Source: Mesorhizobium ciceri biovar biserrulae WSM1271
Lineage (GTDB): Bacteria > Pseudomonadota > Alphaproteobacteria > Rhizobiales > Rhizobiaceae
Assembly: GCF_000185905.1 (NCBI RefSeq)
Contig: NC_014923.1
Location: forward strand, 2,317,501-2,381,500
DNA: 64,000 nt
Direction: 5' to 3'
The position numbers were made by a program, and so were the translations under genes. The notes under the pieces are model-generated. The model was given only the letters and a program-made list of their open reading frames with translations, was not told the origin of the DNA and did no database searches. Positions within the stretch are counted from its first letter, which is position 1, and each line of letters begins with the position of its first letter. This document shows positions 17,480-25,363 of this stretch, in pieces.

Positions 17480-18691
17480 TCACTGGCAGAACGTTCCGCC
17501 ATGACGGCGCGGTTCGAGATCGAGATGGAAATGCAGGGAATGATCGGCGTCGGCGCCTGGGCCGAGCACCGTCTTGAAGGGTCCGCAGGCGGCCTTGCGA
17601 ACATTGTTGAGGAATTTGGCGTCTTTCTCCGGCGGCGCCGGGCCGACCTCGATCTTCTTGCCGTCCGACAGCGTGAAGCTGGCGATGTCGAGCGCGTTGC
17701 CGAACGCGTGTTCCGACAGTTTTCGTGTGCCGTTGCGTGGCCGGCAGACAAAAGCCGATGCCTGGCCGATCGATTTCAGGTCCGCACCGAATTCGGCTTT
17801 CGCCGCCGGCTGGATGACATCGGCGGCAAAACGCGCCGTCGCCTCGGCCATCTTGCAGTTGAGCTCGGTTCCAGGGGCAATCGCGATCGACTTTCCAAGG
17901 GTCTTCAGCACGATGGGATAGGGGATCGAACAGCCGATTTCGGGCTGGCTTTCCGCCTTGTGCTCTTCGAATTCGACGCCGAGCGTCTTTAGCCGTTCGC
18001 GGCATGCGACTTCCTCGGCCGGCATTTTTTCATCTGGCACGTCGGCCGAGCGCGGATCGGGCAGCATCTTCTCCTCGTCCGCGTCGGCCGGCTTTTGCGG
18101 TGGCTGCGGGGCGACGGTTGGCGGCTGGGCCTCGGGTTCTGCAATGTCAGGCTTTCGTGTCGGCGTTGGCGCGACGTCCGGCGGCTCCGGCTCGTTTTCC
18201 CCGGTTGATGGCTCCGGAGCCAATGGCTCGGGACGTGCCTGCTTTTCCTGGTGGGATTTTTCTTCCTTGAAACGGTCGGGCGCTTCCGCGGCTTTCGGCC
18301 CTACGCGCTTTTGCTCCTCGGTCTTTGCAGCTTCAGCCTTTGGTGCGTCCGCCGGGCGTGGTTCGGGCACCGGAATGGCGGGTTGGGTTATCGGAGTGCC
18401 GGGTTCGGGCACGGGAACATCGGCAGGCGAGGGCAGCGATGTCTGCGTTTTCTGCTGTGTCTGCTTTGGCGTGACCTGCCGGTGGCGCCGTGGTTTCAAA
18501 CGCTTTCCGCCCCTTGGTTTCAGGGGCTGGTCGGCTCGTGGTGTCAGCGGCTGCTCGACCCGCGGCGTCGGGGGCTTATGATGCCGATGGCGATGTCTCG
18601 CCTCGACCGGCATCACCAGCAAGGCCGTGACGGCCACGGTCAACGCAATCCTGCATATTCGGGAAAAGACGATCGACCCCATCGCCCTCAA
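17480..18691 (-). CDS. Extensin-like C-terminal domain protein with Pro/Glu/Lys-rich linker, copy 2
   Basis: This 403-aa exported protein has a signal peptide ending near VMPVEA (about residue 31). Residues 32-225 are a low-complexity Pro/Lys/Glu/Arg-rich linker that could span the periplasm or bind the wall. The C-terminal extensin-like domain (about 228-403) carries KLSEHAFGNALDIASFTL and ADADHSLHFHLDL, the same LAS-type zinc motif as in the downstream copy. The two genes are tandem on the minus strand with 116 bases between stop and start, consistent with duplication followed by gain or loss of the linker. Confidence 0.85.
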   Translation of the reverse strand: MRAMGSIVFSRICRIALTVAVTALLVMPVEARHRHRHHKPPTPRVEQPLTPRADQPLKPRGGKRLKPRRHRQVTPKQTQQKTQTSLPSPADVPVPEPGTPITQPAIPVPEPRPADAPKAEAAKTEEQKRVGPKAAEAPDRFKEEKSHQEKQARPEPLAPEPSTGENEPEPPDVAPTPTRKPDIAEPEAQPPTVAPQPPQKPADADEEKMLPDPRSADVPDEKMPAEEVACRERLKTLGVEFEEHKAESQPEIGCSIPYPIVLKTLGKSIAIAPGTELNCKMAEATARFAADVIQPAAKAEFGADLKSIGQASAFVCRPRNGTRKLSEHAFGNALDIASFTLSDGKKIEVGPAPPEKDAKFLNNVRKAACGPFKTVLGPGADADHSLHFHLDLEPRRHGGTFCQ

Positions 18692-18745
18692 CGGCGCCGA
18701 CGCAAGGTGGTTGCCTTGGCCGCATCACGAACGGTAACCGCTCCG

Positions 18746-19171
18746 TTACGCACCGATCGCTTCCAGCCCTTCCTCCAGCCAGTCGGCGAGCAGCGGCATG
18801 CCAAGCAGGTATTTCGCGGTGCGCTTGTTGGCGCGTTCGCGCGCGGCGGCCAGCGCGTCCGCCCATTCGGTGGCGTCGTAGTCGCCGCGACCGACCCAGG
18901 CCAACGCGATCAGCTCGGCTGCTTCGTCGACATTGAGGTCGTTGATCAGCTCGCGCAGCTCTTCTTCGGTCAGGTTCTCGGAGCTTTCCTCGGCAAGGCC
19001 GTCATGGTGATGGTTGACATGGGACTCGCCGTCGAGTTCGACCTCGTGCTCGGCGCCATCGGCATAGTCTTCATTGACGGCCGCACTCAGTGCCTTGGCC
19101 TTGAGGATGAACAGGCGCACCGTGTCGGGGCCGATCGAAAGCTCCCAGTCCTTTTCAAGCCGCCGCTGCAA
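18746..19171 (-). CDS. DUF3775 family protein
   Basis: This 141-aa acidic protein reads LSIGPDTVRLFILKAKALSA at the N-terminus, then a His/Asp/Glu-rich linker (residues 43-65), then LRELINDLNVDEAAELIALA, WVGRGDY and LADWLEEGLEAIG. This matches DUF3775, a small alphaproteobacterial family without a known function. No signal peptide or membrane segment is visible. The start ATG at 19169-19171 is the only good one. Confidence 0.75.
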   Translation of the reverse strand: MQRRLEKDWELSIGPDTVRLFILKAKALSAAVNEDYADGAEHEVELDGESHVNHHHDGLAEESSENLTEEELRELINDLNVDEAAELIALAWVGRGDYDATEWADALAAARERANKRTAKYLLGMPLLADWLEEGLEAIGA

Positions 19172-19314
19172 GGGCCGTCTCCCTCAGGTCGTTTGCCGGA
19201 TGATAGCGGATTTGCGGCATCCGTCACCTGATGTTCTCCCGCCCGCATTTTTCCGGGATGAAACGCAAGCCGACCGGCGTTAGTATTGCATTCTCACCCC
19301 TCCAGGAGGTTTCG

Positions 19315-19854
19315 ATGCATAAAAGAATGCTGATCCAGGCTGCGACCGCGCTTCTCGCGCTGCAGTTCCTCGCTGTTCCCGTGTACGCCGCCGGCAGCGG
19401 CGGCAGCGGCGGTGACGAAACCGTCACCCAGTGCAAGAAGGGCCAGGTCTGGGACAAGAAGAAGAAAAAGTGCGTCGCGCCCCAGGAAGGCATGCTCGAC
19501 GACGACAGCATCTATGATGCAGGCCACGCGCTGGCGATGGCCGGGCGCTATGACGAGGCGATTGCCGTGCTCAGCCTCGCCGCCAACAAGCAGGATCCGC
19601 GCATCCTCAACTATCTCGGCTATTCGCACCGCCATTCCGGCCGCGTCACCGTCGGCCTCGGCTATTACGAGGAAGCGCTGCGCATCGATCCGAACTACAC
19701 GCTGGTGCGCGAATATCTCGGCGAAGCGCATCTGCAGATCGGCGATCTGGCCGGCGCCCAGCAGCAGTTGATGGAAATCGAGAAGCGGACCGGCAAGGGT
19801 TCGCGTGAATATGGCATGCTGGCCGAGCAGATCGACCATTTCATGAGAAGCTGA
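19315..19854 (+). CDS. Exported tetratricopeptide-repeat protein
   Basis: This 179-aa protein starts behind a strong CAGGAGG site. A signal peptide ends around PVYAAGSG (residue 24). A Lys-rich segment, CKKGQVWDKKKKKCV, has two cysteines that may pair. TPR-like helical pairs follow (AGHALAMAGRYDEAIAVLSL, LGYYEEALRIDPNYTLVREY, LGEAHLQIGDLAGA). It probably acts as a periplasmic scaffold; partners are unknown. An intrinsic terminator follows at 19878. Confidence 0.85.
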   Translation: MHKRMLIQAATALLALQFLAVPVYAAGSGGSGGDETVTQCKKGQVWDKKKKKCVAPQEGMLDDDSIYDAGHALAMAGRYDEAIAVLSLAANKQDPRILNYLGYSHRHSGRVTVGLGYYEEALRIDPNYTLVREYLGEAHLQIGDLAGAQQQLMEIEKRTGKGSREYGMLAEQIDHFMRS

Positions 19855-19877
19855 AAAGATCCCAGGGCTCTTCCAAG

Positions 19878-19905
19878 CGGCCGCGAGCGATCGCGGCCGT
19901 TTTTT
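19878..19905 (+). terminator. Rho-independent terminator after the TPR protein gene
   Basis: A 9-bp GC-rich stem (CGGCCGCGA / TCGCGGCCG) with a GCGA loop is followed by six T residues. It lies 23 bases after the stop codon. Confidence 0.85.
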
Positions 19906-20125
19906 GTTGCCCCCGGTCTCATTCATCGCCCCCGACTGATGAAAACGGGGATGATTTTAGCAAAACCGATTTTTGGGCGTGAAAAACCCGCTGACATTGC
20001 TATATTCAGGGAAATTGCGGTGAAACGGTTCCGTAAGCTCGAGGCTGCCGGACCCGTTTTCTTTTTGTACCCATCGACAAGGCTTTCCCCGATACGCGGG
20101 GGTGGCAGCAGGAAAGGCAGGCATC

Positions 20126-20599
20126 ATGAACAAGGTCCCGATGACAGGCGAGGGGTTCGCGTCATTGAAGGAAGAACTGCGCTGGCGCCAGCAGGAAGAG
20201 CGGCCGCGCATCATCGAGGCGATCTCCGAAGCGCGCTCGCATGGCGACCTGTCCGAAAATGCCGAATATCATGCCGCCAAAGAGGCGCAGAGCCTCAACG
20301 AGGGCCGCGTCAACGAGCTTGAAGATTATATTGCGCGCGCCGAGGTGATCGACGTCAGCAAGCTCAGCGGCGACAAGATCAAGTTCGGCGCCACCGTGGT
20401 GCTGGTTGACGAGGACACCGAGGAAAAGAAGACCTACCGGATCGTCGGCGACCAGGAGGCGGACGTGAAGTCCGGCCGCATCTCGATCTCCTCGCCGATC
20501 GCGCGTGCGCTCATCGGCAAGGAAGTCGGCGACGCCATCGAGGTCAATGCGCCCGGCGGTGCCAGGGGGTATGAGATCGTCCAGGTGCAGTTTATTTAG
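20126..20599 (+). CDS. greA: Transcription elongation factor GreA
   Basis: This 157-aa protein is the usual length for GreA, which inserts its coiled coil into the RNA polymerase secondary channel and stimulates cleavage of backtracked RNA. The coiled-coil N-terminus reads [18 protein letters not shown], with the conserved tip acidic residues in [18 protein letters not shown]. The C-terminal FKBP-like domain has [17 protein letters not shown] and [14 protein letters not shown]. It starts at ATG 20126 after GGAAAGG. It is followed by a palindromic repeat region. Confidence 0.95.
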   Translation: MNKVPMTGEGFASLKEELRWRQQEERPRIIEAISEARSHGDLSENAEYHAAKEAQSLNEGRVNELEDYIARAEVIDVSKLSGDKIKFGATVVLVDEDTEEKKTYRIVGDQEADVKSGRISISSPIARALIGKEVGDAIEVNAPGGARGYEIVQVQFI

Positions 20600-20650
20600 G
20601 GGGTCGAAAGCCCGGCTATTAAGGCTTTTTTTGAATCACAAACGCCGCGC

Positions 20651-20823
20651 CGCCCCTCATCTGGCTGCCGCCATCTTCTCCCTGTGAACGGGGAGAAGGA
20701 CGCCGTCATCTATGGTTTCGCCAATTTTCAGCCTTGCAAGGAAGCGCCGGCGTTGCGGCCAGCCTCTTTCTCCCCGTTTACGGGGAGAAATGCCCGGGAG
20801 GGCAATGAGGGGCCGCGCAGACC
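20651..20823. repeat. RIME-like palindromic intergenic element (two hairpins inside CCCCTCAT/ATGAGGGG arms)
   Basis: The outer arms CGCCCCTCAT and ATGAGGGGCCG form an inverted repeat. Inside are two hairpins: TTCTCCC with GGGGAGAA near 20675, and an almost perfect TTTCTCCCCGT-TT-ACGGGGAGAAA at 20767-20790. Half-copies of the same element recur at 58467 and, in part, at 55047. This is the type of mosaic palindrome common between rhizobial genes. Confidence 0.8.
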
Positions 20824-20854
20824 TTTCCATTTGAATCGATTGATTAAATCAATC

Positions 20855-21829
20855 TCAGCCGGTGCTGGCCTGACTAAGCTCCAGTAGCCTCTCTGCCTCC
20901 GCCACCACCTCCGCCGGCATCACACGCTCCCCAGGCGCGGCCAAAAGCGTTGACGCATATTGCCCGCGCGGACCCGTCAACCCGGGCTCGGTCGCCAGGA
21001 ACACCGCAACCGTTGGCAGGCCGAAGGCGCTGGCGAGATGGGTCAGCCCGGTGTCGGCGCCGATGACCAGTTCCGAGCAGCCGATGAACGCAGCGATGTC
21101 GGCCAGCGGTGACTTTGGCACCACAACTGTCGATGGCACTGCCTTGGCAATGGCTTCGGCCACGGCCTTCTCGCGCTCGTTCGACCATGTGGTGACCGGC
21201 GTCATCCCACGTTCAGCCAGCAGGCGCGCGGTTCCGATCCAGTCTTCGGCCGGCCATTTCTTGTCTTCGCGGCTGGTGCCGTGCAGCAGGAAGGCGGTTT
21301 TTCCAGACGTGCCCGCCAGAGTGCCGGCGGGCGGCACGATGCCGGAGTCCAGGGTCGAAAGATCGGGCTGATAGCCGAGCGCCAGCCCGAACAGCCGCCG
21401 TGTCCGTTCGATGGCGTGCAGGTCGCGCGGGACGGGATAAGTGGCATCGTAGAATAGCGTCGCAGACGGTTCGCGCGCGCTGGAGCGGTCGAAGCCGGCA
21501 ATGGGGGAGCCCGCCTGTCTTGCAACCAGAGCCGATTTCAAGAGGCCTTGCGCATCGATGACGAGGTCGTAGCGGCAATCTCGCAAGGTGCGGCGCAGGG
21601 CGGCCGCCTCGCGCCAGGTGGCGCCATCGAGCAGCGCCTTGCGCCAGCGCCGGATCGCCACCGTGTGGATACCGTCGATCGCGGGGTGCAGCGCGGCGAT
21701 GCTGGCGAATGCCTCTTCGACGCACCAGTCGAAGGTCAGGTCCGGGCGGTGGCGACGGGCATCCTCGACCGCCGGAAAGGTGTGGATGACATCGCCCATC
21801 GACGACGTCTTGACGATCAGCACCTTCAT
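20855..21829 (-). CDS. waaC: Lipopolysaccharide heptosyltransferase I
   Basis: This 324-aa GT9-family enzyme adds the first L-glycero-D-manno-heptose to Kdo of the LPS inner core at the inner membrane. It begins [20 protein letters not shown], the classical WaaC N-terminus, and has LVIDAQGLLKSALVARQAG and the nucleotide-sugar site ELVIGADTGLTHLASAFGLP near residue 250. It overlaps waaF by four bases and is the last gene of the hldD-waaF-waaC unit. Its stop lies next to a repeat element. Confidence 0.9.
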   Translation of the reverse strand: MKVLIVKTSSMGDVIHTFPAVEDARRHRPDLTFDWCVEEAFASIAALHPAIDGIHTVAIRRWRKALLDGATWREAAALRRTLRDCRYDLVIDAQGLLKSALVARQAGSPIAGFDRSSAREPSATLFYDATYPVPRDLHAIERTRRLFGLALGYQPDLSTLDSGIVPPAGTLAGTSGKTAFLLHGTSREDKKWPAEDWIGTARLLAERGMTPVTTWSNEREKAVAEAIAKAVPSTVVVPKSPLADIAAFIGCSELVIGADTGLTHLASAFGLPTVAVFLATEPGLTGPRGQYASTLLAAPGERVMPAEVVAEAERLLELSQASTG

Positions 21830-22833
21830 GCCGCGGCCGGGATTTCCAGCAGCCGGTCCGCAGCTGCCGCGACCTGGCCGACTTCAAGCGTCATCAGGCA
21901 GTTGAGGTGGCCGAGCGGACAGACCTTCCGGTGGCAGGGCGAGCACGACAGGCCGAGCCAGACCAGTTCGCGGCGCTCCGCCAGCGGGGGCGTGTTCTCG
22001 GGCGAGGTCGAGCCGTAGACGGCAACGATCGGCGTGCCGACGGCGGCCGCGACATGCATCAGCCCGCTGTCGTTGGACACCGCCAGCCTTGCGGCGGATA
22101 TCAGGTCGATGGCGTCCTCCAGCCGCGTCTGTCCGGCGAGATCGACGACGCCGGGGGCCAGGGCTGCGATCTCCGCCGTCACGTCGCGGTCGTTCTTCGA
22201 GCCGAACAGCGCAACCTTCAAGCCTTTACCCATGAAATTGCGGGCAAGCCCGGCATAGCTTTCGCTGGGCCAGCGCTTGGCCGGGCCGAATTCGGCGCCG
22301 GGCATCAGGGCCACGAATTTCCGCGGCGCCAGCCCAAAACGGCCGAGCAGGTCGACCTGGTTTTTCGTGTCCACGCCAAGCCGTGGCGCCCGGAAACTAC
22401 CGCCCTGGGCAAGGCCGAAATAGGCCTGCGCGGTGCGTCGTTTGATGCTGTCGGGCAATGGCACGATGTCGGTCAACAGGCCATAGCGCATCTCGCGCAG
22501 ATGACCGACACGGCGCGGAATACGGGCAAAGAACGGAATCAGCGCCGACTTCCAGCTGCCCGGCAGGATATAGGCCATGTCGTAGCGGCCGCGCAGCAGG
22601 CGGCCGAAGCGGCGGCGATGGGTGAATTCGAGCGCGCCGGGTTTGAGCGGAAAATCGATCTGCTGGCGGATTTCGGGCATGCGCTTGACCAGGGGTGCTG
22701 CCCAGGCCGGCGCCAGCACATCGATGGCGGCGTTGGGATGCAACTCCTTCAGCGCCGAAAACAGGCACTGCGCCATCACCATGTCGCCCACCCAGCGTGG
22801 GCCGATCACGAGGATCGTTGGGCTTTCAGCCAT
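21826..22833 (-). CDS. waaF: ADP-heptose:LPS heptosyltransferase II
   Basis: This 335-aa GT9-family protein adds the second heptose to the LPS core. The start [16 protein letters not shown] is characteristic of WaaF, and the ADP-heptose binding loop reads [20 protein letters not shown], followed by [15 protein letters not shown] and the Cys-rich [20 protein letters not shown]. It overlaps hldD by 28 bases at its 5' end and waaC by four bases at its 3' end, so the three are co-transcribed and coupled. Confidence 0.92.
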   Translation of the reverse strand: MAESPTILVIGPRWVGDMVMAQCLFSALKELHPNAAIDVLAPAWAAPLVKRMPEIRQQIDFPLKPGALEFTHRRRFGRLLRGRYDMAYILPGSWKSALIPFFARIPRRVGHLREMRYGLLTDIVPLPDSIKRRTAQAYFGLAQGGSFRAPRLGVDTKNQVDLLGRFGLAPRKFVALMPGAEFGPAKRWPSESYAGLARNFMGKGLKVALFGSKNDRDVTAEIAALAPGVVDLAGQTRLEDAIDLISAARLAVSNDSGLMHVAAAVGTPIVAVYGSTSPENTPPLAERRELVWLGLSCSPCHRKVCPLGHLNCLMTLEVGQVAAAADRLLEIPAAA

Positions 22834-23762
22834 TCGACATAGTCTCTGACACCGGTTTCCACTGTCCGGAATTGGCCATTGTAACCGGCCGCGCGCAAAC
22901 GGGACATATCAGCTTGCGTAAAGCTCTGGTAGCTGCCCTTGAGATGGTCGGGAAAGGGGATGAATTCAATCTCCCCTTTACCCAACGTGTCGATCACCGT
23001 TTCGGCGATGGCGCGGAAGGGCTGGGCACGGCCGGTGCCGCAATTGAAGATGCCGCTTGAGCCCTGTTTCCACAGCCACAGATTGACGTCGGCGACATCG
23101 CCGACATGGATGAAGTCGCGGCTTTGTTCGCCGGGTCCGAACCCGTCATGGGCGCCGAACAGTTTCGGGTTCTCGCCTCGCTCGACCTGGTTGAACAGAT
23201 GGAAGGCGACGGAGGCCATGGCGCCCTTGTGCGCTTCGCGCGGGCCATAGACGTTGAAGTAGCGCAGGCCCACGACCTGTGAATGGTCGGCCTGCCCGGC
23301 GAACACGGTTCGCCTGACGTAGTCGTCGAACAGTTTTTTCGAATAGGCATATACGTTGAGCGGCCGCTCCAGCGCGGGATCCTCGCGGAACTCCGAGCCG
23401 CCGCCATAGACGGAAGCCGAGGAGGCATAAAGGAAAGGCACGCGCAACGCCTGGCTTGCATGCAGCAGCCGTTTCGAGAAGGCGTAATTCACCTCCATCA
23501 TGAATTTGCCGTTCCACTCGGTGGTGGTCGAGCAGGCGCCCTGGTGGAACACGGCCTCGATGCGGCCGAGCGAGCCAGCCTCCATGCGGGGCAGGAAATC
23601 ATCCTTGTCGAGATAGTCGGCGATCTGCAGGTCGGCGAGATTGGCTGTTTTGTGGCCGTCGGTGAGGTCGTCGACGACGAGGATGTCGTCATGCCCCTCG
23701 GCATTCAGCGCGGCGACGATGTTGGAGCCGATCATGCCGGCGCCGCCCGTGACGATGATCAT
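22806..23762 (-). CDS. hldD: ADP-L-glycero-D-manno-heptose 6-epimerase
   Basis: This 318-aa short-chain-type epimerase converts ADP-D-glycero- to ADP-L-glycero-D-manno-heptose. The Rossmann loop [19 protein letters not shown] is at the N-terminus, followed by [15 protein letters not shown] and the catalytic YAYSKK of the Y-x-x-x-K pair; [20 protein letters not shown] is also diagnostic. The ATG at 23760-23762 sits at the conserved MIIVTGG start after AGAGG; an upstream extension of the frame was rejected. First gene of the hldD-waaF-waaC unit. Confidence 0.93.
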   Translation of the reverse strand: MIIVTGGAGMIGSNIVAALNAEGHDDILVVDDLTDGHKTANLADLQIADYLDKDDFLPRMEAGSLGRIEAVFHQGACSTTTEWNGKFMMEVNYAFSKRLLHASQALRVPFLYASSASVYGGGSEFREDPALERPLNVYAYSKKLFDDYVRRTVFAGQADHSQVVGLRYFNVYGPREAHKGAMASVAFHLFNQVERGENPKLFGAHDGFGPGEQSRDFIHVGDVADVNLWLWKQGSSGIFNCGTGRAQPFRAIAETVIDTLGKGEIEFIPFPDHLKGSYQSFTQADMSRLRAAGYNGQFRTVETGVRDYVEWLKAQRSS

Positions 23763-23864
23763 AAAGGGCCTCTGGTTGCTTGCGATTCCGGCCCTTATAG
23801 GGGAGGCTAGGCGGGCTGTCGATAAAGTCAGGTGCATGCGCCTGGGCTGCCATTTTTATGCGCT

Positions 23865-23900
23865 TGTCTGTTTTGTCTGTTTTGTCTATTATGGACAAAA
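23865..23900. promoter_or_regulatory. Candidate autoregulatory operator of the toxin-antitoxin pair
   Basis: Three direct TTGTCTG-like repeats at ten-base spacing (from about 23864) run into a perfect inverted repeat TTTTGTC-N7-GACAAAA at 23880-23900, directly upstream of the antitoxin ATG at 23912. Phd/YefM-type antitoxins bind such repeats to repress their own operon. Confidence 0.55.
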
Positions 23901-23911
23901 CGGGGCATCCC

Positions 23912-24148
23912 ATGAAAAACTATCCATCGACCGATCTGAAACAGAATCTTGGAGATGTGCTTGCAGCTGCCAGCCAGCAGCCGGTCTCCATCACTCGCCA
24001 CAACAAGCCGAGATACGTCCTGATGAGCATCGAGGCCTACGAAGCGCGCTTCGGCAACGATAGCCGCCGCGTCTACGCTGCGGAGGACGCCCCGTCCGAA
24101 CATGTCGAGATGCTCGAGGAATACGCCGCGGAATTGGACCGTGATTAA
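23912..24148 (+). CDS. Phd/YefM-family antitoxin
   Basis: This 78-aa protein begins MKNYPSTDLKQNLGDVLAAA and continues QQPVSITRHNKPRYVLMSIE, AYEARF, which is the Phd/YefM fold with its DNA-binding N-terminus. The C-terminal tail (EDAPSEHVEMLEEYAAELDR) is the acidic toxin-binding part. I chose the ATG at 23912 because it is preceded by CGGGG and the other ATG, at 23891, lies inside the presumed operator. The stop overlaps the toxin GTG by eight bases. The antitoxin is intact while the toxin is frameshifted. Confidence 0.85.
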   Translation: MKNYPSTDLKQNLGDVLAAASQQPVSITRHNKPRYVLMSIEAYEARFGNDSRRVYAAEDAPSEHVEMLEEYAAELDRD

Positions 24149-24553
24149 ACCCGCCGCTGCGGACGTCCGGCGATATCCTATCTTTGGCATCGCCAACACG
24201 GAGACGGCGAGACCGAAGGCCGGAAGTCACGGCCTGTGGCCTTTGTGGCTGTCCTTCCTGGGAAAGCCGGCGGCACGAACCTCTTCGTCCTTGCAATCAC
24301 TTCCACGCAGCCGGGCCATGATCGCGTTGCCGTCAGCATCCCGGAAATTGAACGCCACCGTGCGGGCCTCGACCCTTTCCCCCTTTGGGTCATGGTCGAC
24401 GAGTACAATCATGATATTCTGGAAACGTCAGCCTATTTCGAGCCGGGTGCGCGAATCGGCGCGTTCAGCCCGTCATTTCACAAGAAAATTATGTTCGCTT
24501 TTACTGCGGTTGTCCGCACGGGTAAGTCCAAAGCCATCCCGCGCGCGGACTGA
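24141..24553 (+). pseudogene. PemK/MazF-like toxin, disrupted by a one-base frameshift
   Basis: Translation from GTG 24141 gives VIKPAAADVRRY; after about 24176 the sensible product continues in another frame as SYLWHRQHGDGETEGRKSRP and then VAFVAVLPGKAGGTNLFVLA, ending IGAFSPSFHKKI and VVRTGKSKAIPRAD at 24553. Joining the two frames needs one added base near 24174-24178 and restores about 137 codons. The pattern (a Y-L-W start, a RKSRP segment, a strand-rich middle) resembles the PemK/MazF-like growth inhibitors that rhizobia pair with Phd-type antitoxins. It is either a real inactivation or a sequencing error. Family assignment is from memory of such proteins and is moderate. Confidence 0.65.
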
Positions 24554-24589
24554 ATCGACAGAACAGAGCACGATCGTGAGGGACCAAAA

Positions 24590-25222
24590 ATGCCATCGAC
24601 CGAACTGCTCATCGCGTTTTTCGCCACCACGGCGATCTTCGCCTACATTCCCGGCCCGGCCATGCTCTATGCCGCCGCGCAGACGATGGCGCGCGGCCGC
24701 TGGTCCGGCCTGACGGCGGCACTTGGCATTCATCTGGGCGGCTACGTGCATGTTTTCGCAGCGGCTGCCGGGCTGTCGGTGCTGTTTCATGCCGTGCCGA
24801 CGCTCTACCTGGCGGTCAAGCTGGTCGGCGCGCTCTATCTGATCTGGCTTGGCGTCTCGCTGTTTCGCAAGCGCGCGGACGGCGATGCGGCGCTGCCCGC
24901 GATCGAGCGCAAATCGGCGCGGCGCGCCTTTTTCGAGAGCATCACCGTCGAGGTGCTCAATCCGAAGACAGCGATCTTCTTCATGGCGTTCCTGCCGCAG
25001 TTCATCGACGCCTCGGCGGCGTTTCCGGTCTGGCTGCAGTTCGTCGTGCTCGGCACGATCGTCAATCTGATGTTCTCCTCGGCCGATATCGTCTGCGTGT
25101 TCCTGGCGGGCGCCGTGATCGGCCGTCTGCGGCGTTCGAGCCGCGCACAGCGGCTGATGCAGCGGGCGGGAGGGGCGGTGCTGGTCGGGCTCGGTGTCCA
25201 TGTCGCCTTGCAGAAGAGCTGA
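24590..25222 (+). CDS. LysE/RhtB-family amino-acid exporter
   Basis: This 210-aa membrane protein has about six hydrophobic segments. It shows the LysE/RhtB pattern: AYIPGPAMLYAAAQTMARGR with the conserved PGP early on, LVGALYLIWLGVSLFR, and VEVLNPKTAIFFMAFLPQF with the NPK motif. Members export amino acids or their analogues. It lies between the toxin-antitoxin remnant and hldE and has no obvious functional tie to either. Confidence 0.9.
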   Translation: MPSTELLIAFFATTAIFAYIPGPAMLYAAAQTMARGRWSGLTAALGIHLGGYVHVFAAAAGLSVLFHAVPTLYLAVKLVGALYLIWLGVSLFRKRADGDAALPAIERKSARRAFFESITVEVLNPKTAIFFMAFLPQFIDASAAFPVWLQFVVLGTIVNLMFSSADIVCVFLAGAVIGRLRRSSRAQRLMQRAGGAVLVGLGVHVALQKS

Positions 25223-25310
25223 CCGCCCGAGGCCGCCGGAATCATCCCCCTGCCGTTGCGCTGCGTGAATTTGCGGTATATCGGCAGGCATGAACGATCC
25301 GGCCCGTAAA

Positions 25311-25339
25311 TTGACAATTTTCAGCACGATTGAGATTTG
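25311..25339 (+). promoter_or_regulatory. Possible sigma-70 promoter for hldE-gmhA-gmhB
   Basis: A consensus TTGACA lies at 25311-25316, 48 bases before the hldE ATG. The hexamer 17 bases later (about GATTTG) is a weak -10 match, so the assignment is tentative. Confidence 0.35.
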
Positions 25340-25363
25340 CCTTACCCTCGCGTTGCCACTGAC

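Noticed and set aside
17958..18581. A Gly/Ser-rich 207-codon frame opposite the second extensin-like gene
   Set aside because: It is the antisense of the Pro/Glu/Lys-rich linker; low complexity arises from the opposite strand.
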